From assembly GCA_002469525.1 (NCBI GenBank), contig DKME01000110.1, positions 1 through 42,784 on the forward strand: DNA of 42,784 bases, written 5' to 3'. The stretch comes from Actinobacteria bacterium UBA7422 (GTDB taxonomy: Bacteria; Actinomycetota; Actinomycetes; S36-B12). A program made the position numbers and the translations under genes. This document shows, one piece after another, positions 24,086-32,980 of the stretch (the stretch's first letter is position 1; every line of letters starts with the position of its first letter). The notes under the pieces were generated by a model that was not told where the DNA came from, did no database searches, and was given only the letters and a program-made list of their open reading frames with translations.

Positions 24086-24909
24086 AAATAATTCAATGGC
24101 AGCAGGGCCGGTGGGTTTCCGCGGAAACAATTGCACTTACTCAAGAAGTGTTAACCGGCCGGGGTGTTTTCGAAACAATTCTGGTGGAAGATCAGGTTCC
24201 GTTGTTCTTGGAAGAGCATCTGACTCGTTTACTTAATTCTTGCACGATCAGTGGACTGTTGTTCCCTGATCTTGATGCAATTCGAGTTGGAGTGAATAAG
24301 CTTGTGGCATCGCACGGGCTTGCACCACGTGCGCGACTTCGCGTAACGTTTTTTGGCGGAGACGACCTTGTGCTTTCAGTAGTTGATATTGATGCATGGC
24401 CCCCAAGTGCCAGTGTCGTCTTGGCTCCGTGGACTCGGAATGCGCATTCGGCGATTGCAGGTGCCAAGTCGGTGTCCTATGCCGAGAATGTGGTCGCGTT
24501 GGACTGGGCTCAATCACTAGGGTTCTCGGAAGCGTTATTCCTCGACGCATCAGGTCACCTTTCGGAGGCAAGCACGAGCAATATCGTGTTAGTGATCGAC
24601 GAAGTGGCGGTGACTCCGGGGTTGACCACCGGGTGTTTGCCGGGGATCACTCGTTCAGTTCTGCTCGAACTCGGGTTAGTCATTGAGGCTGAAATTGACG
24701 TAAAGGATTTGGAGCAAGCGAGTTCGGCGGCGTTGTTATCCAGTACTAGGGGGGTCCAGCCGATTCACTCTGCCGCTGTTGGTGGTTCGGAATGGATATT
24801 TGACGTCTCATGTGATCGATTGCAATTAATGGGCGACTCTTATCTGGCTCGCGTTAGATTCGAAAAAGAAAGTTGGGCGAGACTCCCGAAGGAATCCCGC
24901 CCAACCTAA
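24082..24909 (+). CDS. pabC: Aminodeoxychorismate lyase / class IV aminotransferase
   Basis: A 275-residue fold-type IV PLP enzyme. TGRGVFETI near the N-terminus, the PLP-binding lysine in AGAKSVSYAENV and the LSEASTSNIVLV block with its glutamate are diagnostic; TTGCLPGITRSVLLE follows. It releases p-aminobenzoate and pyruvate from aminodeoxychorismate. A branched-chain or D-amino-acid aminotransferase role is possible by fold, but the overlap with pabB makes PabC the best call. The terminator of the convergent gene is embedded in its last 12 codons. Confidence 0.87.
   Translation: MKIIQWQQGRWVSAETIALTQEVLTGRGVFETILVEDQVPLFLEEHLTRLLNSCTISGLLFPDLDAIRVGVNKLVASHGLAPRARLRVTFFGGDDLVLSVVDIDAWPPSASVVLAPWTRNAHSAIAGAKSVSYAENVVALDWAQSLGFSEALFLDASGHLSEASTSNIVLVIDEVAVTPGLTTGCLPGITRSVLLELGLVIEAEIDVKDLEQASSAALLSSTRGVQPIHSAAVGGSEWIFDVSCDRLQLMGDSYLARVRFEKESWARLPKESRPT
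24872..24905 (-). terminator. Intrinsic terminator of the secreted Ig-like gene
   Basis: On the minus strand GTTGGGCG pairs with CGCCCAAC, continued by an inner stem with two mismatches around a TTCG loop, and followed directly by TTTCTTTTT. This is a classic terminator for the gene at 24925-26433, placed 20 bases after its stop. It lies within the coding end of pabC, so the same bases specify the pabC C-terminus; on the plus strand the hairpin is followed only by a mixed pyrimidine stretch. Confidence 0.85.
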
Positions 24910-24924
24910 TATTCTCTCTTGTGT

Positions 24925-26433
24925 TTAACGCCCGGTGTAGTTACGGGCAGTTTTGAACGGTTGCCACTGTCCGGAGATCCCGGGTGCTTTACCGATCACT
25001 GTGCAGGTGCCCTTGTTCTTGATCTTTAAGGTGACTGAACCGTTATTCGGGTAAAGCAATTTGCAGTGCTTCTTGCCGGGTTTCTTGATCTTCCAGGTGA
25101 TGTTCTGGCCGGCATTAGTGTCCTGCTGATTTGGGGATTCCAGAACGAGTACGCGCTTGACCTTGTAGCGGCCTGAAGGTGGTGCCGAAAGGGTTGCTGT
25201 TTGGGTTCCTGGAACGAGGTTGATCGTGTAGTTATAGGTGACTCCGGCGTAGCCGTTGCCTCCGGGTGAAGTGGCCTTCATGTTGCAGGCCCCTGTGCCA
25301 GCGTTGACGGTCAACGTGAGACCGGTTATCTGGCAAGGTCCAGTTTCACTCAACGATACGGGAGCACCAGAGAGCGTGCTTGCCTGGAACGCAAAGTTGG
25401 AACCATTACCCATGTTGTAGCTGCCACCATTGGTCCAAGGTCCCCAACCTGGCTGCACGAGAGTGATTACGTCGGTTGCTGCAGGTGCACTGTTAACGGT
25501 GATCGTCTCTGAGGTTGATCCTGAGCCACCTGTGTTCGTCGTGTAGTTGGCACCAAGAGTGATCTTGCCTGCAATGTTGGGGGTCCAAGTAAATGAAGCC
25601 TTACCATTGCTAATTGGGATTGAAGCGCTGATTGGTGCGCCATTAACGGTGAAGCCAACTGAACCTTGGGTGTTGGATGGGAACACTGACGCTGTCAGTA
25701 CAACCGGAGTGTTGAGGTTCATGGTGGGCGGTGCGGAAATGGAAATCGTGTTTCCACTCGGCGTCGCGATTACCGAGTCTTGAATCGATGTTGATCCGGT
25801 AGCCAGACTTCCTGCTGAAGGAATGTAGGTCGCAATGAAGAAATATGTTCCAGCAGTCGGTGGAGTCCAACGGAAATATGCGTAGGACTGACCCGATGCC
25901 GGACCATTAGTGAGTCCCATCGTGGTGATTGTCGCGTTGTTTGCATCTGTGATGCGAACTTGACCAGGTGGGTTGTACTGGCTGCCGCCAGAACTGGTAA
26001 CGGTCGCTGTGATCGTTATTGACTTACCCAGGGTCGCTGTGTTGGGAGCGGCGATAGTTGTCGTAGTGGCAACAACTCCACCGACGTTGAGAGTGACCGT
26101 GTTGGAAATTCCTTCGCCTGTATTTTGGTCAGCGACTAACAGGTTAAGGGTTTGGGTATTGGTCGGTGTGACAAATGTGAAGAGCGCGCTGGGGTCGCCT
26201 AATCCGGCAGTCTGGTAGGCATAGCCTTGGCCGTTTGTGTCCTCGAGAACCAGGTTGCCAGCAGGTGGATTGGGAAGGGTGAATGTGACCTGCTGTGAGG
26301 GATTGGCACTTGATGGCCCGGTGAGGGTTCCAGCGGCCTGTGCAGCTGGGCTGCCAATTGCGATAGCACCCGTTACGAGGGTGAGACTGGCCAACACACC
26401 AATTGTGCGGCGCAGATGGGAAGACAACTTCAT
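24925..26433 (-). CDS. Secreted Ig-like repeat protein
   Basis: A 502-residue exported protein. ATG 26433 is chosen because AAAGGAG lies seven bases upstream and it begins a standard signal peptide with cleavage after AQA (residue 33). The mature part is Thr/Ser/Gly/Asn-rich and has at least three beta-sandwich repeats of about 95 residues, with recurring patterns such as SITITATVTSSGG, PVVLTASVFPSNTQGSVGF and FRWTPPTAGTYFF / FTWTPNIAGKITL, like bacterial Ig-like (Big_3/invasin type) domains. The last 80 residues are basic with two cysteines. There is no LPxTG, transmembrane or lipobox anchor, so it is released or bound by charge. Function may be adhesion or surface binding; this is inference. 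Confidence 0.85.
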   Translation of the reverse strand: MKLSSHLRRTIGVLASLTLVTGAIAIGSPAAQAAGTLTGPSSANPSQQVTFTLPNPPAGNLVLEDTNGQGYAYQTAGLGDPSALFTFVTPTNTQTLNLLVADQNTGEGISNTVTLNVGGVVATTTTIAAPNTATLGKSITITATVTSSGGSQYNPPGQVRITDANNATITTMGLTNGPASGQSYAYFRWTPPTAGTYFFIATYIPSAGSLATGSTSIQDSVIATPSGNTISISAPPTMNLNTPVVLTASVFPSNTQGSVGFTVNGAPISASIPISNGKASFTWTPNIAGKITLGANYTTNTGGSGSTSETITVNSAPAATDVITLVQPGWGPWTNGGSYNMGNGSNFAFQASTLSGAPVSLSETGPCQITGLTLTVNAGTGACNMKATSPGGNGYAGVTYNYTINLVPGTQTATLSAPPSGRYKVKRVLVLESPNQQDTNAGQNITWKIKKPGKKHCKLLYPNNGSVTLKIKNKGTCTVIGKAPGISGQWQPFKTARNYTGR

Positions 26434-26449
26434 CAACCTACTCCTTTGT

Positions 26450-26468
26450 ACATGCAGATCCTGCATGT
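26450..26468. promoter_or_regulatory. Inverted repeat next to the ribosome binding site (dyad 1)
   Basis: ACATGCAG-ATC-CTGCATGT is a perfect 8-bp dyad 17-35 bases upstream of the ATG of the secreted Ig-like protein. It could be an operator near the transcription start or a stem-loop in the 5' leader. A related dyad lies at 26502-26523. Confidence 0.7.
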
Positions 26469-26475
26469 GTTGATT

Positions 26476-26504
26476 TGAATATTTGCTTAAACGTAACCCG
26501 TAAA
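26476..26504 (-). promoter_or_regulatory. Predicted promoter of the secreted Ig-like gene
   Basis: On the minus strand TTTACG (26504-26499) and TATTCA (26481-26476) are separated by 17 bases and could be -35 and -10 boxes. Transcription would start near 26469, at the edge of dyad 1, and dyad 2 overlaps the -35 box by three bases. The match to consensus is moderate. Confidence 0.4.
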
Positions 26505-26523
26505 TACATGAATCCATGTATTT
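26502..26523. promoter_or_regulatory. Inverted repeat overlapping the -35 region (dyad 2)
   Basis: AAATACATG-AATC-CATGTATTT is a perfect 9-bp dyad. It shares the ACATG...CATGT core with dyad 1, and the two centres are about 53.5 bases apart, close to five helical turns, so one dimeric regulator could occupy both on the same DNA face. Confidence 0.7.
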
Positions 26524-26599
26524 CCCGGCGGCAGTTGACTGTTTCGGCGCTGCTGCCGAATGGCCTTGTAGGTTGCGTAGTACGGTTAAGCGCTGTTCC

Positions 26600-26671
<72 letters not shown>

Positions 26672-26710
26672 CCGGAAATGACGTGGAAATTGGAAAATTG
26701 GAGGAATCCC

Positions 26711-28717
26711 GTGCAGGTCACAGTCGTAGAAGAAGCTGGATCACGGGTCGCTGAGCTTGAAGCTGGTACCAGCGCTGTGGAACTGTTCCCCAAGCAGAGC
26801 GGGGTTGTTGCTGCGAGAGTGAATGGTGTGACGGTTGATCTGGTTGCTCCCTTGAGTGAAGGTGACACGGTCAGCGGTGTTCACATTTCCAGTCCAGAAG
26901 GTTTGTCAATCCTGCGTCACTCGGCGGCTCACGTTGCCGCTCAGGCCACCCAGAATCTGATCCCGACCGCCAAATTGGGAATTGGACCACCCATCACTGA
27001 CGGGTTTTATTACGAGTTTGATCTTCCCGAGCCACTCAAGCCTGAGGATTTAGTGGCGATTGAAAAAGAGATGGTGAGCATCATTAAATCTCGCCAAAAA
27101 TTTAGTCGGCGAGTTGTTACGCGAGATGAGGCTCTTTCTGAATTGGCTCATGAGCCATACAAATTGCGACTTATTGGTGCTGATTCGGGCGCACAGGTCC
27201 TTGACCCCGAGGTCATGGAAGTTGGCGGGTCCGAACTCACGATTTATGACAACGTTGATGCAAAGACCGGTGAAACCTGCTGGGGTGATTTATGTCGCGG
27301 ACCACACGTACCTGACACGTCTTATATTCCCCAGAATGCCGTGAAGGTCATGCGCTCCTCTGCCGCTTACTGGTTGGGGGATCAAAAGCAGGAGTCACTG
27401 CAAAGACTTTATGGAACAGCGTGGGCGAGCAAGGAAGATTTGCGGGCGTACCTCGAATTTCTGGCAGAAGCTGAAAAGCGAGACCACCGCAAATTAGGCA
27501 CCGAGCTGGACTTGTTCTCCTTCCCTGAAGAAGTCGGGTCTGGCTTGGCGGTCTTCCACCCCAAAGGCGGAATCGTTCGCCGGGTCATGGAGGACTACTC
27601 CCGCAAGCGGCACGAAGAAGCGGGTTACGAGTTTGTGAATACCCCGCATATAACTAAAGCTGCACTTTTTGAACAATCTGGTCACCTTGATTGGTATGCA
27701 GACGGAATGTATCCACCCATGCATCTCGATGCGGAGTATCACCCTGATGGACAATTAAAACGTCAAGGGGCGGATTACTATCTCAAGCCAATGAACTGCC
27801 CCATGCATAACCTGATCTTCTCAGCGCGCGGACGTTCCTACCGTGAATTGCCATTGCGTCTCTTTGAATTCGGCACCGTTTATCGGTATGAGAAATCAGG
27901 GGTTGTGCACGGACTCACACGCGCCCGCGGGTTCACTCAGGACGATGCACATATTTATTGCACCCTGGAGCAACTTCCCGGCGAGTTAAACTCTCTCTTG
28001 GACTTTGTGCTGGGGCTGCTGCGCGACTACGGATTGACCGATTTCTACTTGGAACTATCGACTAAGAATCCCGAAAAGTGCGTTGGTACGGATGAAGAGT
28101 GGGAGGTTGCCACCGAGTTCCTGCGCCTTGCTGCGGAAAAGCAAAACCTTGAACTGGTACTCGACGAAGGTGGTGCAGCGTTTTACGGCCCCAAGATTTC
28201 GGTACAGGCAAGAGACGCAATCGGTCGCACCTGGCAAATGTCAACGATTCAAGTTGACTTCCAGTTGCCCCAACGCTTTGACCTTGAGTACCAAGGGTCT
28301 GACGGTGTTAAGCAACGACCGATCATGGTGCACCGGGCGCTTTTTGGCTCAATTGAGCGTTTCTTCGCTGTGTTATTGGAGCACTATGCGGGCGCGTTCC
28401 CGCCGTGGCTGGCTCCCGTGCAGGTCGAAGGGATTCCGATCTCGGACGCTCACGTTGACTACCTTGAAGGTGTTGCATTGCAAATGCGGGCAGAGGGGAT
28501 TCGCATCGAAGTGGATTCATCCGATGACCGCATGCAGAAAAAGATTCGTAACGCACAGAAACAGAAAGTTCCGTTCATGCTGATTGCGGGGGACGAGGAT
28601 GTTGCGGCCGGTGCTGTTTCATTCCGGTACCGGGATGGAACGCAAAAAAACGGCGTGTTGATCGCCGATGCGATTGCAGAGATCACTTCTGCTATCGCTG
28701 ATCGGGTTCAGGTCTAA
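26711..28717 (+). CDS. thrS: Threonyl-tRNA synthetase
   Basis: A 668-residue class II aminoacyl-tRNA synthetase. GTG 26711 is preferred; it follows GGAGGAA at 26699-26705 and starts the TGS domain (QVTVVEEAGSRVAELEAG). The second additional (editing) domain with ILRHSAAHVAAQA follows, then the catalytic core with the zinc ligands C (MNCPMHNLIF) and the histidines in the GLTRARGFTQDDAH and VHRALFGSIERF motifs, and the C-terminal anticodon-binding domain. It charges tRNA-Thr and removes mischarged serine. The next gene, HIT, starts one base after its stop. Confidence 0.97.
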   Translation: MQVTVVEEAGSRVAELEAGTSAVELFPKQSGVVAARVNGVTVDLVAPLSEGDTVSGVHISSPEGLSILRHSAAHVAAQATQNLIPTAKLGIGPPITDGFYYEFDLPEPLKPEDLVAIEKEMVSIIKSRQKFSRRVVTRDEALSELAHEPYKLRLIGADSGAQVLDPEVMEVGGSELTIYDNVDAKTGETCWGDLCRGPHVPDTSYIPQNAVKVMRSSAAYWLGDQKQESLQRLYGTAWASKEDLRAYLEFLAEAEKRDHRKLGTELDLFSFPEEVGSGLAVFHPKGGIVRRVMEDYSRKRHEEAGYEFVNTPHITKAALFEQSGHLDWYADGMYPPMHLDAEYHPDGQLKRQGADYYLKPMNCPMHNLIFSARGRSYRELPLRLFEFGTVYRYEKSGVVHGLTRARGFTQDDAHIYCTLEQLPGELNSLLDFVLGLLRDYGLTDFYLELSTKNPEKCVGTDEEWEVATEFLRLAAEKQNLELVLDEGGAAFYGPKISVQARDAIGRTWQMSTIQVDFQLPQRFDLEYQGSDGVKQRPIMVHRALFGSIERFFAVLLEHYAGAFPPWLAPVQVEGIPISDAHVDYLEGVALQMRAEGIRIEVDSSDDRMQKKIRNAQKQKVPFMLIAGDEDVAAGAVSFRYRDGTQKNGVLIADAIAEITSAIADRVQV

Positions 28718-28718
28718 C

Positions 28719-29225
28719 GTGACCCAGTCGTGGGATCGGATTTACACACCGCACAGGTTGGAATACTTGCGTGGTGGCAACAATCCTGACCGCTGCCCGT
28801 TTTGCGCCGCACCCGACTTGGATGGAAGCGAAGAACTCGATCTGGTTGCCCATCGGGGTGCATTCGCGTATGTCGTCATGAATTTGTATCCCTACAACGC
28901 GGGTCACATTCTGATTTGCCCTTACCGCCATGTCGCGGACTACACCGATTTAACCGACTTAGAGCGTGATGAAATCGCTAGGCTCACGCAGGAGGCCATG
29001 GAGACGTTGCGAGTGGTGTCTGGGGCGCAAGGCTTCAACCTCGGTATGAATCAGGGATCGATTTCAGGTGCGGGGATTGCAGCGCACCTGCATCAACATG
29101 TTGTTCCTCGCTGGGGCGGGGATGCCAACTTCATGCCGATTATTGGTGAGACAAAAGTGTTGCCGCAACTACTTACTCAAACACGTGATCTATTGCAAGA
29201 GGGTTGGATTTCGCGCGCTGAATAA
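28719..29225 (+). CDS. HIT-family nucleotide hydrolase/phosphorylase
   Basis: A 168-residue histidine-triad protein. GTG 28719 is chosen because it directly follows the thrS stop. The triad HLHQHVVPRW (H123, H125, H127) is intact and CPFC at 26-29 may bind zinc. The thrS-linked actinobacterial HIT protein of Mycobacterium tuberculosis (Rv2613c) is an Ap4A phosphorylase, so this is the probable activity. Its last 53 bases overlap the 3' end of the convergent EF-G-like gene. Confidence 0.88.
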   Translation: MTQSWDRIYTPHRLEYLRGGNNPDRCPFCAAPDLDGSEELDLVAHRGAFAYVVMNLYPYNAGHILICPYRHVADYTDLTDLERDEIARLTQEAMETLRVVSGAQGFNLGMNQGSISGAGIAAHLHQHVVPRWGGDANFMPIIGETKVLPQLLTQTRDLLQEGWISRAE

Positions 29226-30237
29226 GTGAGCCGGGAACGAGTTCTGTGCGTGTTTTGACAACAACTACTTCACCCTGGACCGCTGTGTGTTGTTGCTCAC
29301 CTCGGCTTCCGGTGATCTGCTGAATCTCGATCTGCGTTTCGTGAGCGTAGTAGGCACCGAGGGTGAGTTCCCCTTGCCACACGCGCACGGAGTTGTTGGT
29401 AAGTGCGGTTGCAATGAGTTCCGATGTATCCGATTGGGTTGGTGTCCACGAATGGCTGTCGAGTTCCGTGGCGAACTGCGCCAATTCACTAATTCCAATT
29501 GGCCCCTCGATCGCAAACACTGGAATAATTTCGCTTCGGGCGGCTGCCGTTAAGAGTTCCTCACGCAATTGGTCGGCGGAATCAAAGCCGTGGGCTAAAA
29601 CGGACCGGGTAAGAGTGTCGTCTGTGCTGGTAACAACTACCGCATTTGTGAGTGCCTCAAGGTGGGATTCGATCAAGTCGTAGTGGCCAGATTCAAGTTC
29701 GTGAGTAGTTGTTGTTCCCTGCTCGTCTTGGATTCGGATCTCTAGGTCGACCAGGTCCAAAATTGCGTTGACCAAAGGTTCTTCCCCGTCAACTGACTCA
29801 GCAAGAACCGGCAGTGTGATGGCAACTGCGTGGTGTCCCTGATCCATGACACGTGAAATGACGGCCAAAGTTTCGTCGAAGTTTGCCCTTGGTGCATCAA
29901 GTCCGGTAATCGCGACCATGAGTGGGTGGTGTTGGGCGACCTCTTGGGCCCGTGCGATTGATTCTGCGTCTATTCCCGCCGAGCTGTCGACCACAAGGAG
30001 TGCGATATCAGCGCCCCAACAGATAAATGAGCCAAGTGCGAAAGGGGAAAACTGTTCGGGTAGTGCGGGAAACGCGTTCAGGGAAACCATTGCCCCGAAT
30101 GTGATTGTCGAGTCAGCCGTATTTTCGCCCACAATGTGTGCTTCTTGGAAGTTTCTGTACCTGTTGAGTCTTTGGGACAGGTGTTGTGCGAGAAGTGGAT
30201 CGGTCGCAAGCACTGCGATTGATGCATTGTTTGGCAC
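29173..30237 (-). CDS. Degenerate EF-G-like pseudo-GTPase, shortened
   Basis: A 354-residue protein from GTG 30237. The pattern is that of the G domain of actinobacterial EF-G-like (FusA-related) proteins: ADIALLVVDSSAG (76-88), VAITGLDAPRANFDETLAVI (108-127; family form VTKLDHPRADFDE), the LIESHLEALTNA helix and the PVFAIEGPIGISEL segment. The P-loop position reads VLATDPLLAQHL, with no GKT, and the NKxD-type motif is TGLD, so GTP binding should be lost. Only the beginning of domain II follows (RVWQGELTLG); domains III-V are absent, against about 700 residues in full EF-G-like proteins. It lies convergent to HIT and divergent from pgsA. Function is unknown. Confidence 0.6.
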   Translation of the reverse strand: MPNNASIAVLATDPLLAQHLSQRLNRYRNFQEAHIVGENTADSTITFGAMVSLNAFPALPEQFSPFALGSFICWGADIALLVVDSSAGIDAESIARAQEVAQHHPLMVAITGLDAPRANFDETLAVISRVMDQGHHAVAITLPVLAESVDGEEPLVNAILDLVDLEIRIQDEQGTTTTHELESGHYDLIESHLEALTNAVVVTSTDDTLTRSVLAHGFDSADQLREELLTAAARSEIIPVFAIEGPIGISELAQFATELDSHSWTPTQSDTSELIATALTNNSVRVWQGELTLGAYYAHETQIEIQQITGSRGEQQHTAVQGEVVVVKTRTELVPGSLIQRAKSNPLAIDHVFE

Positions 30238-30260
30238 GGGCGGACGGTAGCATCCACGCA

Positions 30261-30878
30261 ATGCTCAATAACCCTAAAGCACGCAAGGCGGTCAGCGGGC
30301 TGCTTGACCCGCCCGCAAAACTTCTACTGCGCCTACGGATCTCACCCGATGCGGTGACGGTTGTTGGCACTTTGGGCGCGGTTGCCGTGTCGGTTGTGTT
30401 TCTGGCCCAAGGCAGTTTCGTGCTGGGCGTTATAGGAGTGGTTGTGTTCGCGCTGGCCGACCTGCTTGACGGTGCTATGGCGCGGATGAAGGGCACGAGC
30501 GGTCCTTGGGGTAATTTTCTTGACGCGTCCTTGGATCGGGTAGCTGACGGCGCAATTTTCGGATCGGTGGCTTTCTGGGCGGCTACGAGTGGGGAAATGT
30601 GGCTGGCTGCAGGCACGCTCATTGCACTTGTTGCAGGTCAGGTCACGAGTTACACGAAGGCTCGAGCAGAGGCCGTCGGAGCGGAAGCAAACGTTGGAAT
30701 TGTTGAACGGGCTGAACGTCTAATTGCGATCCTTGCTGCGTTGTTTCTCTCAGGTGTTGGTGTCCCGTGGGTTCTCGACATTGTGGTTTGGGCGCTCGCA
30801 ATCCTTGGTTTGGCGACCGTAGTGCAGCGGATGGTCCATGTACGCAAGCAACTCAAGCCTCGTAGTGACAACTCGTAG
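30261..30878 (+). CDS. pgsA: Phosphatidylinositol phosphate synthase
   Basis: A 205-residue CDP-alcohol phosphotransferase with six membrane helices. The signature is perfect: D67-x2-D70-G71-x2-A74-R75-x8-G84-x3-D88-x3-D92. Actinobacterial members in this position join CDP-diacylglycerol with inositol 1-phosphate to make phosphatidylinositol phosphate, the root of PIM lipids. ATG 30261 is chosen; the longer open frame upstream overlaps the divergent EF-G-like gene. patA follows after 12 bases and pimA next, so the pathway genes are co-transcribed. Confidence 0.93.
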   Translation: MLNNPKARKAVSGLLDPPAKLLLRLRISPDAVTVVGTLGAVAVSVVFLAQGSFVLGVIGVVVFALADLLDGAMARMKGTSGPWGNFLDASLDRVADGAIFGSVAFWAATSGEMWLAAGTLIALVAGQVTSYTKARAEAVGAEANVGIVERAERLIAILAALFLSGVGVPWVLDIVVWALAILGLATVVQRMVHVRKQLKPRSDNS

Positions 30879-30890
30879 CGGGATTAAATA

Positions 30891-31793
30891 GTGGCAAATT
30901 CACAAGCCGTCATTGACTCGGCAACCAATTGGGCGTACGCCGCTGGCTGGGCCGCGACTAAACGGATGCCTGAACGTGCGGCGCAACAGGTTTTTCGGAC
31001 GGCGGCGGACACTTTGTGGTGGCAGAACGCAGGTGGTGTGGATCAACTGAACAAAAATTTGTTAAGGGTTCGACCCGATTTAGATGCCAACGAGTTGAAC
31101 ACACTCAGCAGGGCTGGGATGCGCAGCTACATGCGGTACTGGTGTGAAGCATTCCGTCTGCCCAAAATGCAACCAGAACAGATCAATGAACGATTCGAGT
31201 TACGCGGCGTGGAACTCTTGGACGCAGCCCTTGACAGCGGCACTGGAGCGCTCATGATCCCCGGACACATGGCGAACTGGGACCTGGCAGGTGCCTGGGC
31301 CACACAGCGGTACGGTCAACTAACAACGGTCGCGGAGCGTTTAAAACCTGAGAAACTCTTTGACCAGTTTGTGTCCTACCGCGAGTCACTGGGAATGGAA
31401 GTGCTTCCGCTCGGAGATCCAGATGTGATGCGTAATTTGATAGAGCGCTTACGCGTCGGCGGATTGGTTGCGTTACTGGGGGATCGCGACATTTCGCGTA
31501 ATGGCCTTGAAGTCGACTTCTTTGGTGAGAAAGCATCCTTCCCTGCGGGTCCGGCAACCCTCGCGCTCGTGACGGGAGCGCCGCTGTACCCGGTCACCAT
31601 GCACTATGAAGGCCCACGGACGATTGGGGTTGTGCACGAGCGAATCTCCATCCCGCAGGAGTTGCCCAAAGTCGAACGGGTCGCACACATGACACAACAG
31701 ATTGCTAGTGCCTTTGAGTTGGGGATCTACGCACACCCTGAGGATTGGCACATGCTGCAAAAGATTTGGGTTTCCGACAGGGGTAAGCGGTGA
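30891..31793 (+). CDS. patA: Phosphatidylinositol mannoside acyltransferase
   Basis: A 300-residue lipid A lauroyl-transferase-like (HtrB family) acyltransferase. The catalytic HX4D motif is in PGHMANWDLAG with H126 and D131, numbering close to mycobacterial PatA (H126). It acylates the mannose of PIM1/PIM2 at the inner membrane face. Start GTG 30891. It overlaps pimA by 4 bases and follows pgsA, so lipid-anchor synthesis, mannosylation and acylation are in one operon. Confidence 0.92.
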   Translation: MANSQAVIDSATNWAYAAGWAATKRMPERAAQQVFRTAADTLWWQNAGGVDQLNKNLLRVRPDLDANELNTLSRAGMRSYMRYWCEAFRLPKMQPEQINERFELRGVELLDAALDSGTGALMIPGHMANWDLAGAWATQRYGQLTTVAERLKPEKLFDQFVSYRESLGMEVLPLGDPDVMRNLIERLRVGGLVALLGDRDISRNGLEVDFFGEKASFPAGPATLALVTGAPLYPVTMHYEGPRTIGVVHERISIPQELPKVERVAHMTQQIASAFELGIYAHPEDWHMLQKIWVSDRGKR

Positions 31794-32980
31794 CCATTAA
31801 GAAAATAGGACTTGTGTGCCCGTACTCGTGGGACGTCCCTGGGGGTGTTCGCAGCCACGTTGCCGATCTGGCTTTGACCCTGCAGATTAAGGGTTACGAA
31901 GTGAGCGTGCTGGCACCGGTTGAGGATCCAGATGCATTGCCGGACTACGTAGTTGACGGAGGTCGACCCACTGCGGTTTCCTACAATGGGGCAGTCGCAC
32001 GGATGAGTTTCGGGGTTCGTGCAACGCGAAGGGTTCGCCAGTGGATCCGAGAGGGCGAATTTGATGTTGTTCACATTCACGAACCACTTGCGCCAAGTGC
32101 ATCCCTGCTGACCTGCTGGGCGGCACGTGGACCACTCGTAGCCACCTGGCACTCCTCACATGAGCGTTCGCGAGTGCTTTCTGCCGGGTACTACGTTGCC
32201 CAAACCGCAATGGAAAAACTTCGTGGTCGGATCGCGGTCAGCGAAGCGGCGCGTGAAACTCTCGTCCGTCACATAGGCGGTGATGCCGTACTCATCCCTA
32301 ACGGTGTTCGCGTCGCAGATTTTCGGGATCAAGAAAGTTTCTCTTTGGAAGGAACTCAAAAAATTCTGTTCCTGGGCAGGATAGACGAACCACGCAAAGG
32401 ACTCGCGGTCCTACTCGAGGCATTGCCACATGTATTCGCTGAACTCGGCCGTTGTGAAGTAATTGTTGCCGGCCCCGGCGACCCAGAGGAGTTCAATGAA
32501 CTCATTGATCCAGACTGGCGTGATCGGGTTCGCTTTGTTGGATCAATTTCCGACGAAGAAAAGAGGCGGACGTTGCGTCAAGTAGATCTCTATGTTGCAC
32601 CGCATACTGGAGGGGAGTCCTTCGGTATCGTCTTGGCCGAAGCCATGGCAGCGGGAACAGCAGTTATTGCGTCGGATCTACCCGCATTCGAGCGGGTGCT
32701 GCAGTCAGGTAAGGCGGGCAGGCTATTCCCTGTTGGGGACTCAAACACTCTAGGACGCGAGATCGTCGAGTTGTTGACCCATCCACAGCAGCGACAAGAG
32801 TTGGTTGAGGCTGGAAATATTCGCGTCATGGACTTTGATTGGGATCGTGTAGTTGAAGACGTCATAGCGGTCTATGAAGCAGTGCATTTACCCGGTGAAA
32901 AAGTGGAAGAAGACTTACGAGGTCAAGTTGTGGGACGCCTCGCCGGCAGGTTATCTCGCGAGACGCAGGAGCAACAATGA
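31790..32980 (+). CDS. pimA: Phosphatidylinositol alpha-mannosyltransferase PimA
   Basis: A 396-residue GT4 (GT-B fold) glycosyltransferase. The start CPYSWDVPGGVRSHV is characteristic of PimA, with the glycine-rich loop for GDP-mannose; the C-terminal half has FLGRIDEPRKGLAV and the E-x7-E motif in GGESFGIVLAEAMAAG. It adds the first mannose from GDP-mannose to phosphatidylinositol at the cytoplasmic membrane face. Start GTG 31790 overlaps patA. A C-terminal tail of about 25 charged residues follows the fold. Confidence 0.95.
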   Translation: MTIKKIGLVCPYSWDVPGGVRSHVADLALTLQIKGYEVSVLAPVEDPDALPDYVVDGGRPTAVSYNGAVARMSFGVRATRRVRQWIREGEFDVVHIHEPLAPSASLLTCWAARGPLVATWHSSHERSRVLSAGYYVAQTAMEKLRGRIAVSEAARETLVRHIGGDAVLIPNGVRVADFRDQESFSLEGTQKILFLGRIDEPRKGLAVLLEALPHVFAELGRCEVIVAGPGDPEEFNELIDPDWRDRVRFVGSISDEEKRRTLRQVDLYVAPHTGGESFGIVLAEAMAAGTAVIASDLPAFERVLQSGKAGRLFPVGDSNTLGREIVELLTHPQQRQELVEAGNIRVMDFDWDRVVEDVIAVYEAVHLPGEKVEEDLRGQVVGRLAGRLSRETQEQQ

